DNA of 64,000 nt from Egicoccus sp. AB-alg2 (lineage in GTDB: Bacteria > Actinomycetota > Nitriliruptoria > Nitriliruptorales > Nitriliruptoraceae): the NCBI RefSeq assembly GCF_041821065.1, contig NZ_JBGUAX010000004.1, forward strand, positions 62,001-126,000. The letters run 5' to 3'. The notes under the pieces were generated by a model. That model saw nothing but the letters and a program-made list of their open reading frames with translations, was not told the origin of the DNA and did not search any database. Shown here in pieces: positions 37,370-44,748 of the stretch. The number at the start of each line of letters is the position of its first letter. Position 1 is the stretch's first letter. A program made the translations under genes and the position numbers.

Positions 37370-38163
37370 CGCCGGTCCGCGTCGCGCTGCTGTCCGACGT
37401 CCACGCCAACCTGCCCGCCCTGCTCGCGGCGCGCCGGCGCCTCGAGCTTGAGCAACCCGACCTCGTCCTGGTCGCCGGCGATCTCGTCGGCTACGGCGGC
37501 TTCCCGAACGAGTGCATCGAGGTCCTGCAGGACATGGGCGCCGTCTGTGTCGCCGGCAACCACGACCTGCTGTTCACCGGACGGCTGCCGCCCAGTCGGT
37601 TCCCTGCCGTGGCGCGTCACGCGGCCGCCGTGACCGGTCCGCGGCTGGGCCGCGACGCGCGCCGGTACCTCGCAGAGCTGCCGCTCAACCGCCGCGTCGG
37701 ACGGTTCGTGATCGCGCACGGCTCCCTCGACGACCCCGAGGAGTACGTCGAGGATCCCGCCCGCGGGCGCGACCTGCTGACGCAGGCCGCCCTGCGGTGG
37801 CCGGGCACCGACGTCCTGGTCCTGGGCCACACCCACCGCCAGTGGGAGGTGCGGGGCACGCCGTTCGCGCGGCCGCGCGCCCGCCTGGTCAATCCCGGCG
37901 GGGTCGGCCAGTCGCGCGAGCGCGAGCGCCGGCCGCAGGTGCGACTGGCCCTGTTCCGGTCCGACACCGACAGCCTGAGCTTCCTCGCGGTCGACTACGA
38001 CGTGGAGACCGCCGCCGCCCGGCTGCGGGAACTGGGCCTCAGCCGGCTCGCGCTCCACCACCCGCCGGACACCCGGACGCTGGTGGCGCAGCAACTGCCG
38101 GCACCGGCCCGACGCGCGGCACGACGGGTCCGCCGACGCCTCGCCAGCCGGAGGTCCGCGTGA
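37366..38163 (+). CDS. metallophosphoesterase (calcineurin-like)
   Basis: A 265-residue protein with the full metal-binding set: LLSDVHAN, VAGDLVGYG, VAGNHDLL, IAHGS and LGHTHRQWE. It resembles YfcE-type cytoplasmic phosphodiesterases or phosphatases. It may dephosphorylate a sugar-phosphate or a nucleotide-linked product of the neighbouring genes; this is inferred from context only. GTG 37366 overlaps the ATP-grasp stop by four bases and its own stop overlaps the next start (GTGA), so the three genes form one translationally coupled unit. Confidence 0.9.
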   Translation: MTPVRVALLSDVHANLPALLAARRRLELEQPDLVLVAGDLVGYGGFPNECIEVLQDMGAVCVAGNHDLLFTGRLPPSRFPAVARHAAAVTGPRLGRDARRYLAELPLNRRVGRFVIAHGSLDDPEEYVEDPARGRDLLTQAALRWPGTDVLVLGHTHRQWEVRGTPFARPRARLVNPGGVGQSRERERRPQVRLALFRSDTDSLSFLAVDYDVETAAARLRELGLSRLALHHPPDTRTLVAQQLPAPARRAARRVRRRLASRRSA

Positions 38164-39326
38164 AGATCCTGCACGTCATCGGGGACTCCGACTACGGCGG
38201 CGGCTCGAAGATCATCTGCCAGGTGGCCGAGGCCAGCCAGCGGGCCGGGCACCGGGTGGAGGTGCTGACGACCTCGCCACGGTTCCAGCAGGTGCTGCGC
38301 GACGCCGGGGTGGCCGTGCTCGACCGCGACTGGGTCCGCCGCCGGCCCGACCCCTGGACCGACGTGCGGGGCGTCACGGGCCTGACGCGCCACCTTCGCC
38401 GCGGCGGCTACGACCTCGTCCACACCCACACCACCCGCGGTGGCATGCTGGGACGCCTGGCGGCGCACCGGGCCGGCACGCCCGTCATCGTGCACACGGC
38501 CCATGGATTCGCGGTGGCGGAGACCGACGCGGGCTGGAAGCAGCGGACCTACTTCGCCCTGGAGCGATTGGCGGCGCGCTGGTGCCACTACGTCGTCGCT
38601 GTCAGCGGCCACCACGGGAGGTGGGCCGCCGACTACGGCGTGCAGCCGCGGATCGCCCTGCGGGTCATCCCCAACGGCGTCCCCGACCTGCCCGTGGTGG
38701 TGCCGCCACCGCAGCCCCCCGCCGTGGCCGGGGATGCACCCCGGCTGCTGCACTTCGGGCGCATCGCGGGGGGGAAGGGAATCGACGTCCTGCTCGTCGC
38801 GCTCGCCCGCGTCCGCGCCGCGCTGCCCGCGGACGCGCGCCCCCACCTGTGGGTGGCCGGTGACGGGCCGGCGCTGGACGCCGAGCGTGCCCGCGCGGCC
38901 GCCCTCGGGCTCGCCGGGGCGGTCACGTGGCTCGGGCACCGCGACGACCTCCCGGCACTGCTGCAGGCGGCGGACGTGGTCGTACTGCCAAGCCTCCGCG
39001 AGGGCCTCTCGCTGGCGCTGTTGGAGGCGATGGCGGCGGGCCGTCCCATCGTCGCGTCGGCGCTGGGCGGCAACGTCGAGGCACTCGACCACGGGCGCTG
39101 CGGCGCGCTCGTGCCGCCGGACGACGCCGACGCGCTGGCCTCGACCATGGCCGACCTGCTGGCGCAGCCGGCGCGGGCCGCGGAACTCGGCGTTGCCGCA
39201 CGCGGGCGCTACCTCGACGTCTACCGGCTCGAGCGGATGCTGGACGACTACCTCGCCCTCTACGCCGAGGCGGCCGCCGCGGTCGGCTCCGCCGGCGCCT
39301 CGTCGGCACGCAGCGCCCCCAGGTAG
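38160..39326 (+). CDS. glycosyltransferase family 4
   Basis: A 388-residue GT-B enzyme. The N-terminus KILHVIGDSDYGGGSKIICQ is the Gly-rich acceptor loop, and HTHTTRGGMLGRLAA follows. The donor domain has LLHFGRIAGGKGIDVLLVAL and PSLREGLSLALLEAMAAG, with the E-x7-E pair. GTG 38160 has GGAGG and overlaps the phosphoesterase stop. The 3' end overlaps the convergent formyltransferase gene by 67 bases, an unusual tail-to-tail overlap; both C-termini are Ala-rich and poorly constrained. Confidence 0.9.
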   Translation: MKILHVIGDSDYGGGSKIICQVAEASQRAGHRVEVLTTSPRFQQVLRDAGVAVLDRDWVRRRPDPWTDVRGVTGLTRHLRRGGYDLVHTHTTRGGMLGRLAAHRAGTPVIVHTAHGFAVAETDAGWKQRTYFALERLAARWCHYVVAVSGHHGRWAADYGVQPRIALRVIPNGVPDLPVVVPPPQPPAVAGDAPRLLHFGRIAGGKGIDVLLVALARVRAALPADARPHLWVAGDGPALDAERARAAALGLAGAVTWLGHRDDLPALLQAADVVVLPSLREGLSLALLEAMAAGRPIVASALGGNVEALDHGRCGALVPPDDADALASTMADLLAQPARAAELGVAARGRYLDVYRLERMLDDYLALYAEAAAAVGSAGASSARSAPR

Positions 39327-40117
39327 TCGCCCACGTCGCCGCGCCGCACCAGCCGGTGGCCGTTGGCCCGCAGGTCACGCATCGCGGCCCGGGTCGGCAT
39401 GCCGTGGTAGGAGCGGGCCCGGTGGTCCTGCGGCGCGCCGGCGGGCAGCCGCCCCTGGGCGAGCGTGTGGCCGACCACGTCGGCGAGGGCCGGACCTCCG
39501 ACGGCCGCCTGGCGCAGGAACAGCGCCAGGACGGACATCCGCGGCGTGATCGGTACGACCGGGGCGCGGAGGATCGCACCGGTGTCGAACCGCTCCTCCA
39601 TGACGTGCACGCTGACGCCCGTGGCCCGGCGGCCCTGCGCGAGCACCCACACGTACGGGGCCAGGCCGGCGTCCGCCGGCAGTTGCGAGGAGTGCACGTT
39701 GACGGCCCCCGCGGACGCCGCCTCCAGCACCTCGACCGGGACGCGCATCGGGCACGACACCGACACCAGCAGCGAAGGTCCCGCCCGCAACGTGTCGAGG
39801 AGCTCGGGTGCGTCCGGGGTCGTCACGTAGCGCACCGGGATCCCCAGCGAAGCCGCCAGCTGCGGGACGAAGGGTTCCGGCAGGCGGCCGGACGCTCGTG
39901 CCAGCAGCGGTAGCAGGTACGTGAACGCCTTGTAGCCGACGTAGCGCACCCCGCTGCGGCGGACGTAGCGCCAGATCGAGCGCACGCGTCCGGCGTCGCT
40001 GCGGATGCCGGTGACGACGTACACGGCCGCGACCCGGTCGGCGAACCGACGCAGGGTCGGGGCGAGGAAGAGCTTGGCGAAGGCGTTGCCGTTGGTGACG
40101 ACCACGACACGGGTCAC
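39260..40117 (-). CDS. formyltransferase-fold protein (Fmt-like, sugar N-formyltransferase candidate)
   Basis: A 285-residue protein. The core has VNVHSSQLPADAGLAPYVWVLAQG (the N-x-H and substrate loop of the formyltransferase fold) and SVHVMEERFDTGAI, which carries the conserved Asp. The typical N-terminal Rossmann strand is VVVVTNGNAFAK. It uses 10-formyl-tetrahydrofolate in known relatives. Its setting in a glycan operon next to amino-sugar genes suggests N-formylation of an amino-sugar rather than of Met-tRNA. GTG 40117 overlaps the sugar-transferase stop (GTGA). Confidence 0.8.
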   Translation of the reverse strand: MTRVVVVTNGNAFAKLFLAPTLRRFADRVAAVYVVTGIRSDAGRVRSIWRYVRRSGVRYVGYKAFTYLLPLLARASGRLPEPFVPQLAASLGIPVRYVTTPDAPELLDTLRAGPSLLVSVSCPMRVPVEVLEAASAGAVNVHSSQLPADAGLAPYVWVLAQGRRATGVSVHVMEERFDTGAILRAPVVPITPRMSVLALFLRQAAVGGPALADVVGHTLAQGRLPAGAPQDHRARSYHGMPTRAAMRDLRANGHRLVRRGDVGDYLGALRADEAPAEPTAAAASA

Positions 40118-40746
40118 GTGGGCTCCGATCCGAGGTGCTCGGCGGGTGACGCGACCGCACCGCCGCGCAGGGCGCCGGCCGTCTGCAACACGATGCGCAG
40201 GTCGCCGAGCAGGGACCGGCGGCGCAGGTACGCGGCGGACAGCCGCAGCTTGGCCGGCAACACCACCTCGACGTAGTAGCGCTCCGGGTCCGGGTGGCCG
40301 GCCAGCAGTTCGCCCTCGCACCGGAACGCCAGACTCGCCGGATCGGTCAGGCCCGGGCGGTGGCGCAGGACCTCGGCCTGCTCCGGGCGCGTCGGGTCGA
40401 CGTACTCCGGTACCTCGGGACGCGGCCCGACGAAGGACATCTCGCCCCGTACGACGTTGACCAGTTGTGGCAGTTCGTCGAGCTTGTGCTGGCGCAGCCG
40501 GCGCCCGACGGCGGTGGTCCGCGGGTCGGTCGCGCCGACACTGAGCTGGCCCTCGCGGTCGGCGCCCACCCGCATCGTGCGGAACTTGAGCAGGGTGAAC
40601 GTCGTGCCGCCCCGTCCCACCCGTTGCTGGCGGTACAGCACCGGGCCGCGCGACGACCACCGGATCAGCGCGGCCACGAGCGCGAGCACCGGTGCCAGCA
40701 GCACCAGCAGTGCGACGGCCAGGACCACCTCCAACCAGCGGGGCAT
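40114..40746 (-). CDS. initiating sugar-1-phosphate transferase (WcaJ/PglC type)
   Basis: A 210-residue member of the bacterial sugar transferase family, short form with one N-terminal membrane segment (about residues 5-27). Marks are GPVLYRQQRVGRGGTTFTLLKFRTM, RLRQHKLDELPQLVNV and GEMSFVGPRPEVPEY with the Asp-Glu catalytic pair. It puts the first sugar-1-phosphate on undecaprenyl phosphate and so starts the repeat unit. The start overlaps the epimerase stop (TGATG). Confidence 0.94.
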   Translation of the reverse strand: MPRWLEVVLAVALLVLLAPVLALVAALIRWSSRGPVLYRQQRVGRGGTTFTLLKFRTMRVGADREGQLSVGATDPRTTAVGRRLRQHKLDELPQLVNVVRGEMSFVGPRPEVPEYVDPTRPEQAEVLRHRPGLTDPASLAFRCEGELLAGHPDPERYYVEVVLPAKLRLSAAYLRRRSLLGDLRIVLQTAGALRGGAVASPAEHLGSEPT

Positions 40747-41747
40747 CAGCTGGCCTGCTGCGCGAGCCGCTCCCTCACCGGTGGGCGCGGACCGGGCAGG
40801 TCGGCGAGGTGCCAGCGGACCTGCGCGGCCAGCCCGACCTCGGGCGTGACGGTGGCCGTGTACCCGAAGGTCTCGGCCGCCTTGCTGGTGTCCGCGAAGG
40901 TGCGACGCTGGTCGCCGGGTCGGGCCGGCAACTCCACGATGCGCGGCGCCACGGCCAGCTCCCGGCCGAGCAGGTCGATCGCCTCGCGCAGCTCCAGCGA
41001 GACGCCGCCGCCGATGTTGTAGACCTCGCCGACCTCGGCACCGTCGATCGCGGCGAGGGTGCCGCGCACGCAGTCGTCGACGTAGGTGTTCGAGCGCGAC
41101 TGTCGGCCGTCACCGTACATCTCCAGCGGCACCCCCCGCCGAAGCCGCTCGACGAACCGGTGATAGGCCATGTCCGGCCGCTGCCGTGGTCCGTAGATCG
41201 AGAAGTAGCGCAGGATGGACGCGGGGAAGTCGTAGTTGGCGGTGTAGGCCAACACCAGGTGCTCCGCGGCGAGCTTGGAGACGCCATAGGGCGAGACCGG
41301 GCGGGTCGGCATGGTCTCGTCACCGCAGGCTTCCACCCCGTAGACCGACGAGGTCGACGCCTGGACGAAGCGCGACACGCCGACGCGCATCGCCGCCTTC
41401 ACCAGCCGCGCCAGGCCGATCAGGTTGCATTCCACGTAGCTCGGCGCGTCCATCCAGCTCGTCGGCAGGCCCGCCATCGCGGCCTCGTTGACGACCACGT
41501 CGATGCCCTCGAGCAGCGCATCGAGGTCGCCGGTGCGCAGGTCGAGCTCCACGAACCGAAAGCGTGGCTCGTCCAGCAGGCCGGCGAGGTTGGCCAGTTT
41601 GCGTTCACGGGCGTAGGTCGGGACGAACGCGTCGACACCGACGACCTCGTCGCCGCGGGCGACCAGTGCCTCGGCGAGATGTGACCCGATGAACCCCGCC
41701 GCGCCGGTCACGAGCACCCGCCGCGGCATCCCTGACGTCTGCTGCAT
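40746..41747 (-). CDS. NAD-dependent nucleotide-sugar epimerase/dehydratase
   Basis: A 333-residue extended SDR. The NAD loop is VLVTGAAGFIGSHLAE near residue 10, the catalytic Ser region ASTSSVYG and Tyr/Lys in YGVSK are present, and SIYGPRQRPDMAYHRF follows. It is closest in appearance to UDP-glucuronate or UDP-glucose 4-epimerases. It likely supplies an epimerised UDP-sugar for the sugar transferase encoded next. ATG 41747 is preferred to a much longer basic N-terminal extension from 41849; ATG 41729 is an alternative with poor ribosome-site spacing. Confidence 0.92.
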   Translation of the reverse strand: MQQTSGMPRRVLVTGAAGFIGSHLAEALVARGDEVVGVDAFVPTYARERKLANLAGLLDEPRFRFVELDLRTGDLDALLEGIDVVVNEAAMAGLPTSWMDAPSYVECNLIGLARLVKAAMRVGVSRFVQASTSSVYGVEACGDETMPTRPVSPYGVSKLAAEHLVLAYTANYDFPASILRYFSIYGPRQRPDMAYHRFVERLRRGVPLEMYGDGRQSRSNTYVDDCVRGTLAAIDGAEVGEVYNIGGGVSLELREAIDLLGRELAVAPRIVELPARPGDQRRTFADTSKAAETFGYTATVTPEVGLAAQVRWHLADLPGPRPPVRERLAQQAS

Positions 41748-41823
41748 TGCCTGCCCCGTTCGTCGGCCGATGCGGCGTCGTCTCCGCGGCGCCCAGCGAA
41801 CGGTCCGGCGAGGGGGTGGGGCA

Positions 41824-41837
41824 GGGACAGCTGTCCT
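41824..41837. promoter_or_regulatory. DosR-like box 5: GGGAC-AGCT-GTCCT
   Basis: One mismatch from the consensus; the inner 12 bases GGACAGCTGTCC are a perfect palindrome. It lies in the 98-base gap between the small hypothetical gene and the epimerase gene, 76 bases upstream of the epimerase start. Confidence 0.6.
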
Positions 41838-41845
41838 CCGACTGC

Positions 41846-42187
41846 TCACCCGCGGGTGTGCGCGACCTGGTCACGGGCGCGCAGCAGCAGGGCCAGCGCC
41901 CGCTGGCGGGTGATCTCCTCGAGGTCGGCGGTCGTCGCCACCAGCGTGACGGCGTACCCGAGCACGTCGAGGTCGCGGCCACAGGCCTCCACCAGGTCGT
42001 GGACGTCCTGCTCGGCGGTGCCGCCGTCGCGGGCCCGCGCGACGGCCAGTCCCGCGACCCAGTGGGCGGCGCGCTGGACCTCGGTGCGACCGGCCAGTGA
42101 ACGCCGGCGGCTTGGCGGTCGACCGGGACCGCCCGCGCCGGCGGACTGCAGCAGCAGCACTGCCGACCACGCCCAGCGGGAGCCCAT
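41846..42187 (-). CDS. small hypothetical protein
   Basis: A 113-residue frame with ATG 42187 and GAGG six bases upstream. The first 12 residues are hydrophobic (WAWSAVLLLQ), then a basic Pro/Arg stretch, then a helical C-terminal half (VHDLVEACGRDLDVLGYAV). I recognise no family. It may be a small helical protein or a chance frame; the ribosome site and its fit between two boxes argue for a gene. The frame is open further upstream, but that part is Pro/Gly-rich. Confidence 0.5.
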   Translation of the reverse strand: MGSRWAWSAVLLLQSAGAGGPGRPPSRRRSLAGRTEVQRAAHWVAGLAVARARDGGTAEQDVHDLVEACGRDLDVLGYAVTLVATTADLEEITRQRALALLLRARDQVAHTRG

Positions 42188-42564
42188 CAGCGACCTCGAA
42201 CCGGCACCGCACTCCGGTCTGTGCGTTCCGGAGGGCAAGCGTGGGCCGGCGATGAAGCGCCCATCAGGTGCGGACGTCCCGAATACTGGCGCCGCGGCGG
42301 CCGGGCGGACGCGTTCGGCTGGCTCGACCGTGTGGGGACATCTGTCCCGGGGCAGATGTGCCGGTGTGCTGCTGTCGCCCCGACCGTGCGCGCTCACGGC
42401 GAAGCGGTCAACACGGCGTCAAGTTGCTCAAGTCGGCGACAATGTGGCGCTCGGCACTGGTCGGAGGGGGCACGCTCGACGACGCTCGGCGCCGGGGATC
42501 GGGAACCCGGCACGGGCATCGCCGGGCCACCGGGGACCCGGCACTGACGGGGAGGGACGCGGGG
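42188..42564. other. divergent regulatory gap upstream of the NarL-type gene
   Basis: These 377 bases contain no credible gene. They hold box 6, a longer overlapping palindrome (42338-42359) and three GTCAA/CTCAA-type repeats starting at 42408, 42419 and 42428. The stretch 42400-42440 is the most A+T-rich part and may contain the NarL-type gene's promoter. Confidence 0.55.
42335..42348. promoter_or_regulatory. DosR-like box 6: GGGAC-ATCT-GTCCC
   Basis: Exact inverted repeat, with symmetry extended to GGGACA/TGTCCC. It is 147 bases upstream of the small hypothetical gene (minus) and 216 bases upstream of the NarL-type regulator (plus), which suggests autoregulation. Confidence 0.65.
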
Positions 42565-43263
42565 ATGCAACACACGACGATCCGCCTGTTGCTCGTGGAC
42601 ACGTTCTGCGTGGTGCGCGAGGGCGTCCGCGCGATGGTCGACGGCCGGCACGAACTGCACGTCGTGGGGGAGGCGGCGTCGGTCGCCGCCGGCGTCGCCA
42701 AGGCGATCGCCCTGCGGCCGGACGTCGTGCTCGTGGGGGCCGACCTGCCGGACGGTCGCGGCGCGGATCTGATCCGCCACCTGCGCACGAGCGTGCCCGA
42801 GGCCCGGGCCGTGGTCTTCAGCCCCTTCGCGGACGAGGAGGCCTTCTTCCAGGCCGTGGTGGCCGGTGCGTTCGGCTACCTCGTCGAGGACATCGACGCG
42901 GAAGCGCTCGCGACCGCGCTCCGGGCCGTCGGCACGGGGCAGACGCTGATCAGCCCCACCACGATCGACGAGCTGCGCACCCGCATGCGTGCGGCGGCGC
43001 TGCCGGACGGACTGAAGCGGGCCCTGACCGGCCAGGAGGCGCGCATCCTCGCCATGGTCGTGGAGGGCGCGACCAACGGCGAGATCGCCGAGCACCTCTC
43101 GCTGGCCGAGAAGACGGTCCGCAACTACATGTCGAACATCCTGGCCAAGACCGGGACGCGAAACCGGACCGAGCTCACGGCAGCTGTCGTGGGCGGTGCC
43201 GGTCGCTCCCGCCTCACCTCGGCGCAGGTGCTCCGGGTACCGGAGCACGCGCACGCCGGGTGA
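42565..43263 (+). CDS. NarL/LuxR-type regulator with degenerate receiver, DosR-like HTH
   Basis: A 232-residue protein. Residues 5-120 align with a receiver but lack its chemistry: the acidic pair is D12-T13, Gly58 stands at the phosphoacceptor position (VVLVGAD), and the conserved Lys is Glu108 (GYLVED). Residues about 153-212 are a LuxR-type HTH (LTGQEARILAMVVEGATNGE). Its recognition helix AEKTVRNYMS (181-190) closely resembles that of M. tuberculosis DosR, with K183, R186 and N187 at the DNA-contact positions. ATG 42565 has GGAGG. It is the natural candidate to bind the GGGAC-N4-GTCCC boxes. Confidence 0.9.
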   Translation: MQHTTIRLLLVDTFCVVREGVRAMVDGRHELHVVGEAASVAAGVAKAIALRPDVVLVGADLPDGRGADLIRHLRTSVPEARAVVFSPFADEEAFFQAVVAGAFGYLVEDIDAEALATALRAVGTGQTLISPTTIDELRTRMRAAALPDGLKRALTGQEARILAMVVEGATNGEIAEHLSLAEKTVRNYMSNILAKTGTRNRTELTAAVVGGAGRSRLTSAQVLRVPEHAHAG

Positions 43264-43267
43264 GGCC

Positions 43268-43314
43268 GGCGGCGGGGGGACCGCGTCCGCGGGGGGCGCG
43301 CTCCACCCGCCGCC
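43268..43314. terminator. bidirectional terminator at the right island edge
   Basis: GGCGGCGGG (43268-43276) pairs with CCCGCCGCC (43306-43314) and encloses a smaller hairpin CCGCG-TC-CGCGG. It lies between the convergent NarL-type and BI-1 genes. Confidence 0.5.
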
Positions 43315-43321
43315 ATTCGAC

Positions 43322-44059
43322 TCAGCGGCGCATCAGCAGCTGCAGGACGTACCAGAACAGCAGCGCGATCGAGCTGAAGAGGTGCATCGCCGCGATCACC
43401 TCGGTGCCCGGCGGGAAGGCGCGGTAGATCTTCTGCGTGTCGTAGAGGATCGCCCCGCCGGCGAAGCCGATCATCGCGACGATGAACAGCGTGCCGAGGC
43501 CGGTTCCCGTGAGCACGCCGGCCACGATGGCGATCAGGGCCAGGATCCCGCCCCACTTCAGCAGCGTGCCCAGGAAGCTGAAGTCCCGAGAGCTGCGGAC
43601 CGCCACGAAGGTCAGTCCGAGGAACGCGACCACCGTCAGCAGCGCGGCCGTGCCGATCGTGCCCTCGAGCGCGGGCACGTTGGCGGCGATGTAGAGCGGG
43701 GTCGCGAAGAGCAGGGCGTTGGCCAGCACCAGCAGGCCGTAGCCGCCCCACTGCTGGGCCGGTGTGCGGGCGGAGACGGTCAGGCGGGTCGCCATCCACG
43801 ACACGAGCATGAAGCCGCCGAGGATCAGCAGCCAGTTCGTGCCTGCCACCAGCTCGGCGATGTATGCCGCCGGCGGGGTGGCGAACAGCGTCTCGCTGAG
43901 CAGCACGAACTCGATGCCGATGAAGGCGACGATGCCCAGCACGAGGTTGGTGTAGACACGCTGCATGAAGGTGGCGCGGACGTCGACCGGCTGCTGCGCG
44001 ATGGGGGCGTTCGGGACGGCGGCGCCCGGCGGCGGGGGAGGCGTGAACGACTGGCTCAT
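43322..44059 (-). CDS. Bax inhibitor-1/YccA family membrane protein
   Basis: A 245-residue protein with seven predicted helices after a Pro-rich N-terminus. RATFMQRVYTNLVLGIVAFIG begins the first helix. The C-terminal part carries AMIGFAGGAILYDTQKIYRAFP, with the conserved Asp, and ends in two helices. Family members act as pH-dependent Ca leak channels or membrane stress factors. ATG 44059 has GAGGAG. TACCCT on the minus strand near 44130 could be its -10. It lies outside the polysaccharide island proper. Confidence 0.9.
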   Translation of the reverse strand: MSQSFTPPPPPGAAVPNAPIAQQPVDVRATFMQRVYTNLVLGIVAFIGIEFVLLSETLFATPPAAYIAELVAGTNWLLILGGFMLVSWMATRLTVSARTPAQQWGGYGLLVLANALLFATPLYIAANVPALEGTIGTAALLTVVAFLGLTFVAVRSSRDFSFLGTLLKWGGILALIAIVAGVLTGTGLGTLFIVAMIGFAGGAILYDTQKIYRAFPPGTEVIAAMHLFSSIALLFWYVLQLLMRR

Positions 44060-44191
44060 GGCGGTCGTGGTCTCCTCGTCGTCGGCGTGGACCGCACGCC
44101 GCGATAGGGGTCGGAAGGTGCCCACAGGGTACCGTCCGGCCGTCCCCGGGGAGGCGCGGACGACGTGTAGACGCAGCTGCTGGCCACGCTG

Positions 44192-44715
44192 GTGCAGGGG
44201 CACCTCGCGGCGCACCGCGGACTGCTCGCGGCCACCGAGGGACTCGATGCCCGGGCGTGGTCCACGCCGACCGGCTGTCCGGGCTGGGACGTCCACGACC
44301 AGCTCGCGCACTGCATCGGCACCGAGCGGATGATGCTCGACGACGCGCCCGCCGCCGTCGCCGTCGACGGGGCCGGGCACGTGCGCAACGACCTCGGGCG
44401 GCTGGTGGAGCGCGTGGACGTGGCACGCGAGAGCGCCCTGCGCGCTCTGGCGGCGTCGCTGCCTTCGCGGCTGGGGGCGGGGGGCACGGTGGCGCTGGAG
44501 GTCGACGGGGCGGCGCCCGTGGCGATCGACCTCGGTGACGGCGGCGTGCGGCGCCCGCTCGCGACGGCGCCCGTGGTCACGCTGCGGTGCACGACACGGC
44601 AGCTGCTGGCGCTCGTCGGCGGCGCACGGACCGTCCGACGGCCGACGACCTGGGCGTCGCGGGGGACCGCGCCCTCGCCGACGCCCTGCTCGCCGCCGCC
44701 ACGATCACGCCCTAG
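44192..44715 (+). pseudogene. decayed MDMPI/TIGR03083-type (maleylpyruvate isomerase-like) gene
   Basis: GTG 44192 opens a frame whose first 75 residues match the family: STPTGCPGWDVHDQLAHCIGTE and HVRNDLGRL. The normal middle part is missing; the text then jumps to the C-terminal domain (VALEVDGAAPVAIDLGDG). Near 44625 the frame is lost: the true ending, with ADDLGVAGDRALADALL, lies in another frame and stops at the TAG 44713-44715. One missing base after GGCGGC would restore it. The uninterrupted frame continues to 44779 as nonsense. Intact relatives are mycothiol-dependent or DinB-like enzymes. A sequencing error could explain the frameshift but not the internal deletion. Confidence 0.65.
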
Positions 44716-44736
44716 CGGTCTCCGGACCCCACCTGT

Positions 44737-44742
44737 TACCAT
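44737..44742 (+). promoter_or_regulatory. -10 element (TACCAT) of rpmE
   Basis: TACCAT, preceded by TGT, fits TANNNT and places the start of transcription near 44749, directly before the leader hairpins. Confidence 0.45.
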
Positions 44743-44748
44743 CACCAG

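Noticed and set aside
43278-43290. A seventh DosR-like box: GGGAC-CGC-GTCCG
   Set aside because: The centre is three bases instead of four and it lies after the NarL-type gene in a terminator-like hairpin, so it does not fit the other six.
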